This document shows, piece by piece, positions 9,901-18,222 of a stretch of DNA of 32,474 nt. Origin of the DNA: Phycisphaerae bacterium (GTDB lineage Bacteria; Planctomycetota; Phycisphaerae; UBA1845); the NCBI GenBank assembly GCA_029260135.1, contig JAJDDV010000208.1, positions 1-32,474 on the forward strand, given 5' to 3'. The first letter of the stretch is position 1; each line of letters begins with the position of its first letter. Both the position numbers and the translations under genes were made by a program. A model generated the notes under the pieces. It worked only from the letters and a program-made list of their open reading frames with translations. It did not search any database and was not told where the DNA came from.

Positions 9901-11511
9901 GGCGCCGACGCCGGCGTCCAATACCGACGCCGCATGACCGGAGGTTCCGTCGCAAACCGCAGCCGCCGTCGTGATCGTGGCATCCGGATTCGCATTGACC
10001 GTCACCACGTTTTGCGAACTACTGACGCAACCGTTGGCATCCGTGACGGTCACGTCAATCGTTACCGTCGCCGGATTCGTCGCGGTGTAGCTAATCGCAC
10101 TTGTTCCCAGACCGCTGTCAATCGTTCCGCCGGTGACCGTCCACGCATAGGTGGCACCAACGCCGGCATCCAAGACGGAGGCTGCGTTGCCTGTCGACCC
10201 GTCACAAACCGCCGCCGCCGCCGTGATCGTCGCATCCGGATTGGCGTTGACGGTCACAATCTTCTGGCAGGTACTTTGACATCCGGCGCCGCCGACCACC
10301 GTCACATCAATCGTAACTGTGGCACCCGCCCCGGCCGTATAGGTCATTGAGGTGGTTCCCTGTCCGGCGGTAATCGTTCCGCCGGTCACCGTCCATGTGT
10401 AGGTTGCTCCGACGCCAGCGTCTGGAACGGCGGCGATATGTCCGGCCGATCCGTCGCAAACCGCGTCCTCTGCCGTAATGGTGCAGTCCGGAGCGGCTAC
10501 GGAGATGATCTTTTGGCACGTACTCACACATCCGTTCGCATCGGTCACGGTAACGTCGATCGTCACGTTCGGGCCGCTACCGGCGCTGAAGGTGAGGTTC
10601 GGCGTCCCTTGACCTAACGTGATGATGCCGCCTGTCACCGTCCAAACGTAGTTCGCGCCGACACCGGCATCGGCTACGCCGGCGGGGTTACCGGTCGAGT
10701 TCGCACAGACCGAATTCGCAGCCGTAATCGTGCAGTCCGGATTGGCGTTGACGGAGACGATTTTCTGGCAGCTGCTGCTGCAACCGTCCGGGTCGGTCAC
10801 GATGACGTCGATGGTCACCGTCGCGGGATCCGACGCCGTATAACTGATGGAAGTCGTTCCCTGACCGCTGTCAATCGTGCCCCCGGTTACCGTCCAAGCA
10901 TACGTTGAGCCCACACCGGCGTCCGGCACGGACGCGACATGCCCCGACGTACCGTCGCAGACAGCGTCTTCCCCTGTGATCGTGCAATCCGGTGGACCGA
11001 TGAATACGCCACCGGAGTCGGTCTTGGCCGGAAAAATCGTTGCGTTGTCGGACGCACGCGTGAGCTTCGTGAGGAAGGGCGCAGCATCGGCTCGAAACGA
11101 CACACCGGCCGTACCGTCCGCGATCGCCGTGAACGTCGCTGTGGCAATCGTATGAGGAAGGATGATGGAACCGCCGTTGATGACGGCAGCCCAGTTGACG
11201 TCTCCCGCAGTGTCCGTTTGAGACACCTCCACCCAGCCCGCCGCCGGTGGCGACAGACCAAGATCCGTGGGCACGATGTCGACCAACGTCAGCAGCGTGT
11301 CGTCGTAGTTGAGCAGAACCTGCACGCCGTTGACGGCCGCCGAGAGGTTGGCCACGTCCAGCGTGACGGTCACCGTCTGCCCGGTCGAAACGCACACCGT
11401 ACCGGCGTCGACGTTGAGCATGAGGTCGTCGACGGCACTGACCGGAGCAGCACCCATGGCTACGACTAACGCAGCCATTCCAGCGAGTACTAAGACTTCT
11501 TTCCTTCTCAT
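6958..11511 (-). CDS. Secreted 13-repeat PKD-like protein with cohesin-like N terminus and dockerin-like C terminus
   Basis: 1517 residues from the ATG at 11511, chosen because GGGAGA lies 8 bases upstream and it begins the signal peptide directly (MRRKEVLVLAGMAALVVAMG); an ATG at 11541 adds ten residues. A cohesin-like domain (about 27-165) closely matches that of the protein at 3836-5455. Thirteen ~84-residue repeats follow (about 174-1265), each with VCDGSTG, DAGVGATYAWTVTGGT, VTIDVTVTDANGCVS; these resemble PKD-like domains of large secreted proteins. After them come a ~90-residue beta module (DVTFVITDC), a dockerin-like pair (DNLCDITDFSILASRWN, DATGDGQQDSLDFGAIQANF) and a further calcium-loop-like motif (DLNRDGVIDVRDIRAF) before a basic tail. 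It is the longest complete gene here. Surface stalk, adhesin or scaffold is inference. Confidence 0.9.
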   Translation of the reverse strand: MRRKEVLVLAGMAALVVAMGAAPVSAVDDLMLNVDAGTVCVSTGQTVTVTLDVANLSAAVNGVQVLLNYDDTLLTLVDIVPTDLGLSPPAAGWVEVSQTDTAGDVNWAAVINGGSIILPHTIATATFTAIADGTAGVSFRADAAPFLTKLTRASDNATIFPAKTDSGGVFIGPPDCTITGEDAVCDGTSGHVASVPDAGVGSTYAWTVTGGTIDSGQGTTSISYTASDPATVTIDVIVTDPDGCSSSCQKIVSVNANPDCTITAANSVCANSTGNPAGVADAGVGANYVWTVTGGIITLGQGTPNLTFSAGSGPNVTIDVTVTDANGCVSTCQKIISVAAPDCTITAEDAVCDGSAGHIAAVPDAGVGATYTWTVTGGTITAGQGTTSMTYTAGAGATVTIDVTVVGGAGCQSTCQKIVTVNANPDATITAAAAVCDGSTGNAASVLDAGVGATYAWTVTGGTIDSGLGTSAISYTATNPATVTIDVTVTDANGCVSSSQNVVTVNANPDATITTAAAVCDGTSGHAASVLDAGVGATYAWTVTGGTIDSGQGSTAISYTATDPTTVTIDVTVTDGNGCVSSSQSLASVNANPDCTITAATQVCDSSTGNTASVPDAGVGATYSWTVTGGTIEGIPPFGNAITYTAGVGPTVTIDVTVTDANGCVSTCQKIVTVATNPTCTITADAAVCDSSTGNIASTTDLGVGATYVWTVTGGTVTAGAGTSSITYTAGSGLNVTLDLTVTDASGCVSTCQSVVTINANPDATITTAAAVCDGTSGNAASVIDAGVGSTYAWTVTGGTIEDTPPFTNAITFTAGAGPTLTIDVTVTDPNGCVSSSQSIVTVNANPDATITTAAAVCDGSTGNAASVTDAGVGSTYAWTVTGGTLESIPPLTNAITYTAGAGPTVTIDVTVTDANGCVSSSQSIVTVNANPDATITTASAVCDGSSGNAASVLDAGVGATYAWTVTGGTIESIPPFTDSIAYTAGVGPTVTVDVTVTDGNGCVSSSQTIVTVNANPPCTITADAAVCADTGAHTAFVSDAGVGASYVWTVTGGTLDTGAGTTSITYTSGAGPTVTLDVTTTDANGCVTSCQWVVTVNTNPDCTISANDLVCSGFSGNVASVPDAGVGATYNWTVTGGALNSGQGTTSITYTAGTGTSLTIDVTVTDANGCVSSCQKVVTVNAPDCTILGADDVCFQTTNNFAFVSDAGVGATYIWTVTGGTLTSGQGSSSITYTAGSGLTVTLDVAITNTNGCVSNCQKIVNIIQPSIDVTLQLEAVSAAVTRDVTFVITDCPGTTDTRVLPVTTDATGVGTVSITSTSPSAAWVSAQEGHTLKRLASVTYGVCSVATVTLTGANQLEAGDFHTGTVPQDNLCDITDFSILASRWNVPIGANLTTGADATGDGQQDSLDFGAIQANFFKVGDADAACVAAGESIGLRPVDGAPIAVGPARAAMQASVSVASLDIPDAERADLNRDGVIDVRDIRAFAQQNGLELSQSFERRLDRLTPGKVRMERRR
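7717..10992 (-). repeat. Thirteen tandem PKD-like repeats of ~252 bases
   Basis: The span codes for 1092 residues, an average of 84 per unit. All units keep the Cys of xVCxxxxG and of xGC(V/S/Q)(S/T). Eight units have extra cysteines at both ends (CTI and xCQ); five (units 4, 5, 8, 9 and 10 from the N terminus) have Ala (DATI) and Ser (SSSQ) at those places. A loop differs between two types: GQGTTSI-like, and the IPPFTNAI-like loop of units 6, 8, 9 and 10. Confidence 0.9.
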
Positions 11512-11574
11512 CACTGATCTCCCACGCTGAGCGGAACGCACGAACGGCTTCCGCCCTGGTACTCCGTGTCTGAT

Positions 11575-11603
11575 ATTCTAGGCCCACCACATTGACGAGT
11601 CAG
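11575..11603 (-). promoter_or_regulatory. Predicted sigma70-type promoter for the 11511-1 gene group
   Basis: Reading the minus strand: CTGACT at 11603-11598, a 17-base spacer, TAGAAT at 11580-11575. A start near 11568 would leave a ~57-base leader before the ATG at 11511. It could drive the four downstream array genes, whose spacers are 64 to 166 bases. Confidence 0.5.
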
Positions 11604-12344
11604 GCCATAGATCGCCCCTAGTCGCGGCATGATGCACGCAGGCCGCCACCTCCGATAAAATGTGTCCATGTCACGTCTCCGGCCTGGGCGGCGACGGTCC
11701 GGCACATGCCATCTCATTGCCGCGTCAGTCGAGGCGCGATAATCACCGTTGGTCCGACAGTCTGACAAGTCGCATCGTCTTGAAGGCCGCACGACCCGGC
11801 GATGGCCCCGACCGCCGTGAACGCGGAAACCCAGCCCGCGCGCACGCGACTTCGCCGAGGAGTGGTTGAAGCTCACTCGGTCAAATGTAGAACGCTTGGA
11901 AGTCATGAACGTTGTTTGCATGTACCCCCTGGTGGACCCGACGTCGTTTCCTCAAGCCCGCGACATCGGTTGCTCCATCCCCGTGCTCCTTTGCTGACCG
12001 CAGACGTCCAACGCCGCCTCCGCGCTGAACGTTCGGATCATCCCTCCCTCGTGGACCCCGACGGGACGCTACCTTCCCCGATCCCGTCGCGTTCGTTTCC
12101 GCCTCCAGGCTAAGCACCCTGAATCGCTGCCTGCCAGCCGGGTCCACTTACAGCTCAAACGGCCGGCCAAAACCGGCACACATGACAGGCCCGTCGTGAG
12201 ACCCCGCAGTACCCCTGTTCGGGTCCGGCGCCGTATGCCCAGCGCCCCACCGCAGACCCTTGCTCCCTCCACCTGGGCGGCACTCAAGTGCGAATATACC
12301 GCGCACGGCCGCATAGATCAATGACCGAGCACGTACATTTGGAC
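11604..12344. other. Non-coding interval, no gene seen
   Basis: About 740 bases between the terminator side of the 1079-residue gene and the promoter of the PKD-repeat gene. Short frames occur on both strands, but none has a recognisable product, a good start site or a conserved motif. No tRNA or known structured RNA was recognised. Confidence 0.5.
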
Positions 12345-12536
12345 TTGTTTTCCCTCAAGTCTGAGTGTACAGTGCTCCCATAATGAACGGCACAGATCCA
12401 CGGAAACGCTGACGGGAACTCTCTCCCCCTGTAAGCACACGCAAGGCGCGCCAGTGCCGATGTTATCGGCCATCAGACGGCGCTATCACACGGGACCCCA
12501 CTCGCAACAAAAAACCGCTCAGCCCCGCCGTTTTGG
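12345..12536 (+). ncRNA. Candidate small RNA antisense to the 3' end side of the array gene
   Basis: On the plus strand TTGTTT (12345-12350), a 17-base spacer and TACAGT (12368-12373) form a promoter-like pair. A transcript starting near 12380 would reach the A-tract/hairpin/T-tract at 12506-12535, which could terminate in either direction, giving ~150 bases. It contains no convincing ORF. The element is inferred from these two signals only. Confidence 0.2.
12506..12535 (-). terminator. Candidate intrinsic terminator after the 1079-residue gene
   Basis: Directly after the stop codon (12540), the minus strand reads AAAAC, G, GC, an 8-base loop, GC, G, then GGTTTTTT. The A- and T-tracts and GC pairs form an imperfect stem (one G-G mismatch) ending in a six-T run. 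The flanking A-tract also allows a plus-strand reading. Confidence 0.5.
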
Positions 12537-12539
12537 CGC

Positions 12540-15500
12540 CTACCGACGCGGCGCTCTGTCCCTGGCGCGAACCTGCCCGCCTGCTCCGTTCTGGAGCAGC
12601 TCGCGGAGCGAAGTTTGACTGCCCGAAGGTGGCCCATCCTGTATGAGCGCGACGACATCTGCTCTATCGAGTACCCCGTCTCGATTGACGTCGGCGGCAA
12701 TCAGATGCCCGAGACCTCTGGCGCGAAGCTCAGGAACGGTAATCGACAACACCGGACCTTCGTCCCCAAACGCGGCCACACCGCCCGGCGCACAGCAGCT
12801 CGGTTCGCTAGACTGGAGGCTGTTCCCGGCAATGAAGACCAAGTCCAGCAGGTCGACAACCGCGTCGCCGTTGATGTTCGGATCTGGCCCGATCGCACCG
12901 CATGGCGCATTCGGCGTCGCTTGCGTCAAGAAGAACGAGAAGAAGACACCGAAATCCAGAATGTCAATGTAGTTGTCGCCGTTCAGATTGCCACCGAGCA
13001 ACCAATGCCCGCCCGTAGAACGCGAACCGACAAACGTAGCCGTATAGGACCGCCCGTCGATCGTTCCGAAGTCCGTCGCGGTCGATCGTAGTGTGTGAAG
13101 ATCGTCCCGTGCCGAAAGGCAGGACCATTGACCACCTGGTATCGGTAAATCGACGACCGAACCGACGCCATTCACGAACGACACCGTTTCGGAGACGCTG
13201 GCGTGGATCGCGCCGCCCGGCGCCGCGCAATCCCAGAGGTCGAACGTGATACAACGCAAAAACGGCCCCGCGGCAACCGTAGAAGACAACTCAAGGTCCG
13301 CTGTAAGCAGCGAAGGTTCCACGGTGATGTTGAACGAACACTGATCTGTCAAGCCGCAGGAATCCGCGGCGAGGCAAGTCACCGGCGTTGTCCCCGCGGA
13401 AAAGACCGAGCCGCTTGGCGGGTTACACGCAAGCGCCGTCACGGCGCCGTCGCAGGTGTCCGACGCGGACAACGAGTTCCACGAAACCGCGGAGGCAAAC
13501 AGGCCCGGATCCGCACTGACAACGGCCGACACCGGGCACGCGCTCAGCGTCGGCGGTGCACCATCGATGATGAGTACGGGAGCATCGACCAGCGTCGGGT
13601 CGATCTCCACGCCTCCTTCCGCGCTGAGCTTGTTGACCTGACCGCTCGGTCCGATGGGGCGGAACCGTACGTAGGACGAGCACTCAGCCACGGTCCTGAA
13701 CGTGATCACGGCAGCCGTGGCGGGCCCCATCGTCGGCTGACCGAAATTCGCGGCCACGACATAGTCAATGGTCCCCCCGAAAGGATCTACGTTTCGATTG
13801 AACTCCAACGCAAATGGTGAGGCCGGATCGACGGTCGCACCCGGGGTAACGTTCACGAATTCGAGGGTCGCCGCATCGTATTCGACGAAGAACTGAATGC
13901 CTACGATGTTTCGCTCCGCCGCCCCCAACACGACGCGCACGGTTACGATCTCATTGGGCGCTGCGAAGCAGCTGGAAACCGGAAGGGATCCCGGATCGAC
14001 GATCAGTTCGAGCGGAGGTCCGACGACACAGTGGCAGAATCCTGCCTGCGTGTCCCCGGTACCATCGCCGCAGATCGTGTCGCCAGGGCATTGGGCGTCC
14101 TGCGTACAGGGAATCGTGTTGATGTCAGTGTTGGTGCAGAGTCCGCCCTGACATTCATCCAGCGTACAGGTCAGGGCATCATCACAGGCGGGTTCGACCG
14201 CACTGGGTCGGGCAGGATGGCTGACGACACCCGTCACAGCGTTGCAGACGTCGTCCGTGCAGGGGTTACCGTCATCGATTGCCGTCAATGCGCGCGTCGC
14301 CGGTTCACAACAAAAAGTCACGTCGTCGAAATTCAGTACGTGCAGGCACAGGCCGGCACTGCAGGAATCGTCGGTACACGCGTCTCCATCGCCGCAACCT
14401 CGAGAACTGACGTCGAGACTGAAGGCGCCGGTTGCCCCGCCGGAACCGTGAACGAGAACCAAGTACTCGGTTCCCGGGGCGGAACACCAGCTGATACTCT
14501 CATTTCCGTTACCAAGGACATCCGCATCGCCGACACAGGAAAGTGCGCCGCAACCGCCCTCATAGACGGTCAACCGCGTATTGAATGTGGCGCCGGACCG
14601 GAGCGATACCGTCATCAATCCTCCGGTACCCGACACTTTGTACCACACACCCGGCGAGGTTACGGGCCCGGTTCCGCAATCCGGACCGATGGCGTCGTTC
14701 ACGGAAGTATTCTCGGTGGTTCCCGGCGTTGTGGAACCCGCGGACAGCAGTACAGCGTTGGCGCACAAGTCCGGCGCGCAAGTGAGCGAAAGGCTGCCAA
14801 GACCCTCAGCCACTCCCGCACCACCGGCGCGGATCGTGTAGCAGCTTCCCTGCGTAACAGCCAGCGACACTCTCGAGGTGCCTAAAGCACATCCAGCCGC
14901 GTTGTCGCTACACGACAGTAGACCGGTATTGTCCGCGGGGCATGAACAGGTCGACGATCCGTCCCCATATACGGCCAGCCACGTGTCGAAGTTCGCATTG
15001 CCGCAGGTGTCAAGCGTGGCGATACCGGTGCACGAAGCGATGTAGTCAAACCAGACGTCCTGGCCCATCGCCACGCCATTGCCCTCATCGCAGGTCACGT
15101 CGAGCGGTACGCCATCCGTTGTCGCGTTCTCCGTATCAAGTGCTGTAACGCCTTCGCTCAGCGGCGTGCGGTTGACGCAGTCGTTGTTGGGCGGCTCGAC
15201 CGAAGGTGGAACAACGGTCACGGTCAGCCCGGTGTCGACAAACGAAATGAAGGTTCCGTCCTGATGGAGCAAAAACGTCGGCAATGCTTGCGGCGCCTGT
15301 GGATCCAGCAACTGAAAGTTGATCTGAAAGTCGCCGAGTGCATCGGCCGAAGGCGTCAGCACATACTCGCCACAGTACGCCGATGCACCAACCGTGACGG
15401 AATGCCCGGGATCGAACACCGTTGCGCCGATCTGAAGCTTTAACGGATTCGCGACCGCAAAGGTCGACCCGGGAACCGTGGCAAAGACCCAGTCCATTCG

Positions 15501-15779
15501 CGACGTGTCGACACGAATGCTGTTGTTGTTGGGATCGGGCGTCACCGGATCGACCAGACCGAGCGACCCGACCGTTCCGTTGGCCGGAACAATCTCCATC
15601 GTCGCCTGATAGCCGCGCAGCGCATCCGGCAGCGCGATGCCGTTGACAAGAACTTCGATGCGCACAGTTTGTCCGGCGCTGATCGTCGTCGGGCCAACTG
15701 CCACGAACGACAAGTCAGCACCGTGTGCAGCCAAAGCCGAAAAGGCCAAGACCAGAATACCCCTACGTGTAGATCTCAT
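12540..15779 (-). CDS. Secreted multidomain protein: cohesin-like, PPC-like, cysteine-rich, HYR and dockerin-like
   Basis: 1079 residues. AGGAAGGAAG immediately precedes the ATG. Signal peptide at 1-20 (MRSTRRGILVLAFSALAAHG). A cohesin-like domain spans about 21-195. Two PPC-like beta domains follow at about 197-335 and 335-455 (DVWFDYIASCTGIATLDTCG with FDTWLAVYGDG; GVWYKVSGTGG with FNTRLTVYEGGC). Residues 455-585 are Dicty_CTDC-like cysteine repeats. A second cohesin-like domain lies at about 590-736, and a HYR-like domain at about 738-820 (PPTLSACP, SDTCDG, TTPVTCLAADSCGLTDQCSF). A ~100-residue beta module resembling that of the PKD-repeat protein precedes a dockerin-like pair (GNLNGDNYIDILDF, NINGDAVVDLLDL) and a third loop (DVNRDGVLDRADVVAL) before a basic tail. 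No catalytic motif is visible; extracellular scaffold or adhesin is inferred. Confidence 0.9.
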   Translation of the reverse strand: MRSTRRGILVLAFSALAAHGADLSFVAVGPTTISAGQTVRIEVLVNGIALPDALRGYQATMEIVPANGTVGSLGLVDPVTPDPNNNSIRVDTSRMDWVFATVPGSTFAVANPLKLQIGATVFDPGHSVTVGASAYCGEYVLTPSADALGDFQINFQLLDPQAPQALPTFLLHQDGTFISFVDTGLTVTVVPPSVEPPNNDCVNRTPLSEGVTALDTENATTDGVPLDVTCDEGNGVAMGQDVWFDYIASCTGIATLDTCGNANFDTWLAVYGDGSSTCSCPADNTGLLSCSDNAAGCALGTSRVSLAVTQGSCYTIRAGGAGVAEGLGSLSLTCAPDLCANAVLLSAGSTTPGTTENTSVNDAIGPDCGTGPVTSPGVWYKVSGTGGLMTVSLRSGATFNTRLTVYEGGCGALSCVGDADVLGNGNESISWCSAPGTEYLVLVHGSGGATGAFSLDVSSRGCGDGDACTDDSCSAGLCLHVLNFDDVTFCCEPATRALTAIDDGNPCTDDVCNAVTGVVSHPARPSAVEPACDDALTCTLDECQGGLCTNTDINTIPCTQDAQCPGDTICGDGTGDTQAGFCHCVVGPPLELIVDPGSLPVSSCFAAPNEIVTVRVVLGAAERNIVGIQFFVEYDAATLEFVNVTPGATVDPASPFALEFNRNVDPFGGTIDYVVAANFGQPTMGPATAAVITFRTVAECSSYVRFRPIGPSGQVNKLSAEGGVEIDPTLVDAPVLIIDGAPPTLSACPVSAVVSADPGLFASAVSWNSLSASDTCDGAVTALACNPPSGSVFSAGTTPVTCLAADSCGLTDQCSFNITVEPSLLTADLELSSTVAAGPFLRCITFDLWDCAAPGGAIHASVSETVSFVNGVGSVVDLPIPGGQWSCLSARDDLHTLRSTATDFGTIDGRSYTATFVGSRSTGGHWLLGGNLNGDNYIDILDFGVFFSFFLTQATPNAPCGAIGPDPNINGDAVVDLLDLVFIAGNSLQSSEPSCCAPGGVAAFGDEGPVLSITVPELRARGLGHLIAADVNRDGVLDRADVVALIQDGPPSGSQTSLRELLQNGAGGQVRARDRAPRR

Positions 15780-15889
15780 TCATCTTCCTTCCTCAGCGGA
15801 GAACGCACTCCCCTGGGCACGTTCTCTCTACTCGCCGCCCCCCAAAAACGCGCGGGCCGGTTCACCCGGCAAGCGACGAGACAACATCA

Positions 15890-17719
15890 CTATGGCACAC
15901 ACGGCCCCGTGCACGCGTTCGCCGTACCACGGAACACATCGACAAACGCCACAATGTCAAGTATCGAGACCACGGTATCCGGTTCGCAGGTAACGGTCGC
16001 CCCCCGGATGTCCACGTTTTCCGGGCGAACTTGCAGGCACAGCGAGACCCCGGTGTCGCAGATAAAGTTCGGGCCTTGTGTCGCACAGTCGGCGTCGGTT
16101 GCACACGATACCGCAGGCAAGTACAGGACGTTACGAAAACCGTCGATGGCACTGGTGATGTCGAGGATTGTCACCGATAGGTCGTTATCCGCATCACCAT
16201 AGTTCCAAAGCGTTACCAGCACAGGATCCGAGAGGCTGGTGCCCGGTTGCGCCTGGTTGCAGTCCGTTTGAACCTGGTACGTTTTCCCCGAGACGAGGCC
16301 TTCACCACGAGCCAAGGCCGTTCCCCACGTGGCCGACGTCTGGAAAGCAGGCGCCGTACCACCCAACAGGCCGTTGGCGTCGACGTGCCCCGATACACAA
16401 GAGACTTCCGGATCGACGCCGGTGATGAGAAGTCCGACCGGCTCTACCCGGGGCTCAGGTAGGATGGCTACATACCGAGAACCCACCGCAACGACCGTGG
16501 GCGGATAGCAGTCGGTCACCGTAATCAGCGCGGGGTTGTTGGCGCTGGGTGGAGCGGTCACGACAAATGCGCTGCCGGTCCCCCCTACGACACGCGTTTC
16601 TGCGAACGAGCAAACGGAGCACGCCGAGTCCGTCGTGCAGCAAAACTGCGGCTCGCACGCTTTGCAGTACACCTGACAGCTAACGCCCGGAGTACAATCG
16701 GCGTCGGTCGTACAGGGCGGTAGACCATTCGTCTGGCAGAATCGCTGGCCGAGGCAATCCGACTCGACATTGCAGGGCTGTCCATCCGTCGCGGGGTCTC
16801 CGCCGAAGCACATCTTCGACATACTCGCACACGGCGCGCCGTCGTCGGCCAGCGACACCTGAGCGGAACCGGCGGCGGTCGCCAGAAAGCGGAACCGCGT
16901 GACCCAGAGACCGTCCGGCGTAGCCATCGGAGGGGGTGCGATCTCCAGATCGCACATCACCTGCTTGAATGCCTGAAAAAAGGCATCGCCGTCGTTGAAC
17001 GGCGAGCCTGTGTGAGGGCTACAGAACGTACCCGGACCGCAATCCGCGTTCAGGCCGTCGAGCTGTGCATCGTTCGGAAAACCGGACTGGACCCAGTTGT
17101 AGCTCGACGGAGTTCCCGCGAGCTGATCCGCCGGGCACGAGAAACAAATCGGGCACTTGACTCCGGGCGGGCAATCGAGATCACTGGAACACGCCGTACC
17201 GCCCGGCATATCACAAGTGGTCGCTGACGTCGCGGTGCAAACACCAGCGCAGGAAATCGGGCACCTGATTCCGGGCGGGCAATCGAGATCAGTGTAGCAC
17301 GCCGTACCGCCCGGCATATCACAGATGTCCGGACCTGGGCAATCGGCATCCTGGACGCAAACCTGCCCTTCTCCGCTACCCCCTATGCACGCTTTGTTGC
17401 CCAGCAGCTCGAGAGATCCCGAGTCCCAGTTCAGCACCGCGCCGATGCCCTGGACAGGTTGGTCGAACGCGTTGACGGACTTGACGTAGAGGTCAAGCTC
17501 AACCGTTTCCCCGACGAATACCTCCAGCTGGGCGGGTCGCCACTCGAACTGGACACACTGCCCCTGGTAAATGCCGCCGACGCCACATTGCGCCACGACG
17601 GACCGTTGCGTGGCGCACACCGCGATCGCCGCGAGTAACAGCACAAGCCGTATCCCGCGACCGGCACCGCTGCGCGCGCCCGATACCTCGGCCCGAAACG
17701 CTCTCAAAACCGTCAACAT
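15890..17719 (-). CDS. Secreted cohesin-like, cysteine-rich protein with dockerin-like C terminus
   Basis: 609 residues from ATG 17719, preferred because AAGGGGG lies 8 bases upstream; in-frame ATGs at 17737 and 17782 would add 6 or 21 residues. The N terminus is long and basic, then hydrophobic (GIRLVLLLAAIAVCA), fitting a signal peptide ending near VVAQ. A cohesin-like domain (VELDLYVKSVNAFDQPVQG, LNWDSGSLELLGNKAC) is interrupted by cysteine-rich CxxDxDCPPG units and the signature GLNADCGPGTFCSPHTGSPF then NDGDAFFQA. A middle segment (VSCVSGHVDANGLLGG) and a C-terminal dockerin-like pair (GDADNDLSVTILDITSAIDG and CEPDTVVSILDIVAFVDVF) follow. The two loops are separated by a cysteine-bearing insert. 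It is a clear paralog of the broken gene upstream, and sits 110 bases before the 1079-residue gene. Confidence 0.85.
   Translation of the reverse strand: MLTVLRAFRAEVSGARSGAGRGIRLVLLLAAIAVCATQRSVVAQCGVGGIYQGQCVQFEWRPAQLEVFVGETVELDLYVKSVNAFDQPVQGIGAVLNWDSGSLELLGNKACIGGSGEGQVCVQDADCPGPDICDMPGGTACYTDLDCPPGIRCPISCAGVCTATSATTCDMPGGTACSSDLDCPPGVKCPICFSCPADQLAGTPSSYNWVQSGFPNDAQLDGLNADCGPGTFCSPHTGSPFNDGDAFFQAFKQVMCDLEIAPPPMATPDGLWVTRFRFLATAAGSAQVSLADDGAPCASMSKMCFGGDPATDGQPCNVESDCLGQRFCQTNGLPPCTTDADCTPGVSCQVYCKACEPQFCCTTDSACSVCSFAETRVVGGTGSAFVVTAPPSANNPALITVTDCYPPTVVAVGSRYVAILPEPRVEPVGLLITGVDPEVSCVSGHVDANGLLGGTAPAFQTSATWGTALARGEGLVSGKTYQVQTDCNQAQPGTSLSDPVLVTLWNYGDADNDLSVTILDITSAIDGFRNVLYLPAVSCATDADCATQGPNFICDTGVSLCLQVRPENVDIRGATVTCEPDTVVSILDIVAFVDVFRGTANACTGPCVP
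17151..17325 (-). repeat. 108-base tandem duplication inside a cysteine-rich gene
   Basis: Two near-identical ~67-base stretches begin at 17151 and 17259, exactly 108 bases (36 codons) apart, so the frame is kept. Both encode CDMPGGTAC, a few residues, then DLDCPPG(I/V)(R/K)CPI. Only a few substitutions separate them, so the duplication looks recent. Confidence 0.75.
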
Positions 17720-18222
17720 CTTCGTGACCCCCTTCATAGACCGCGCACCTTCGCGATTGCCCAAGAGATGCAGCCAACGCACCTACCGCCACCCCGGCAG
17801 TTCTTTCAAGCCAGGTACCCCAGTTTGCACGGTACCCCGCCGCAAGGCCCCAGAAAAGATAAGCCAAACTGCTTGCGAACGCATCTTTTCCCTCTTCCCG
17901 CTCAGGCGCCAGTCTAGACGAAACGCAGACCGAAAACAACAATCTTTCGGAAAAAACTATCGGACCTCAGGCGCGCCAGCCCCTCGGGCGGACCGCCCGC
18001 GCGCATACACGCCTGATGCCCCGGTCAACTGTAGGACCATAAACCACGGAAAGGCAAGACGCGCTTTGCGCCAGATTCAGGCGGCAACGTCCGAGTTCAT
18101 GCCATCCTGAACAGCGGAGGCCCATATGTTCAGTTTCGCTCGACAACGAAAAGCGTCGCCCCATTCGCGGATCCTGCCGATGATGCTGCGGAGTCCCAAG
18201 GCTGAACACTCAGACCTGATCG
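17720..18222. other. Intergenic interval, no gene seen
   Basis: About 500 bases between two array paralogs. A weak promoter-like pair on the minus strand (TTGTTT, 17 bases, TAGACT, around 17910-17940) could serve the 609-residue gene. Short ORFs here have no recognisable product. Confidence 0.4.

Noticed and set aside
11604..12344. Search for tRNA, riboswitch or CRISPR in the largest gap
   Set aside because: No cloverleaf, no regularly spaced direct repeats and no known riboswitch core were seen.
15844..15870. Hairpin GCCGG/CCGGC followed by a five-T run after the 609-residue gene
   Set aside because: The stem is only five pairs and the T-run is seven bases away, too weak to call an intrinsic terminator.
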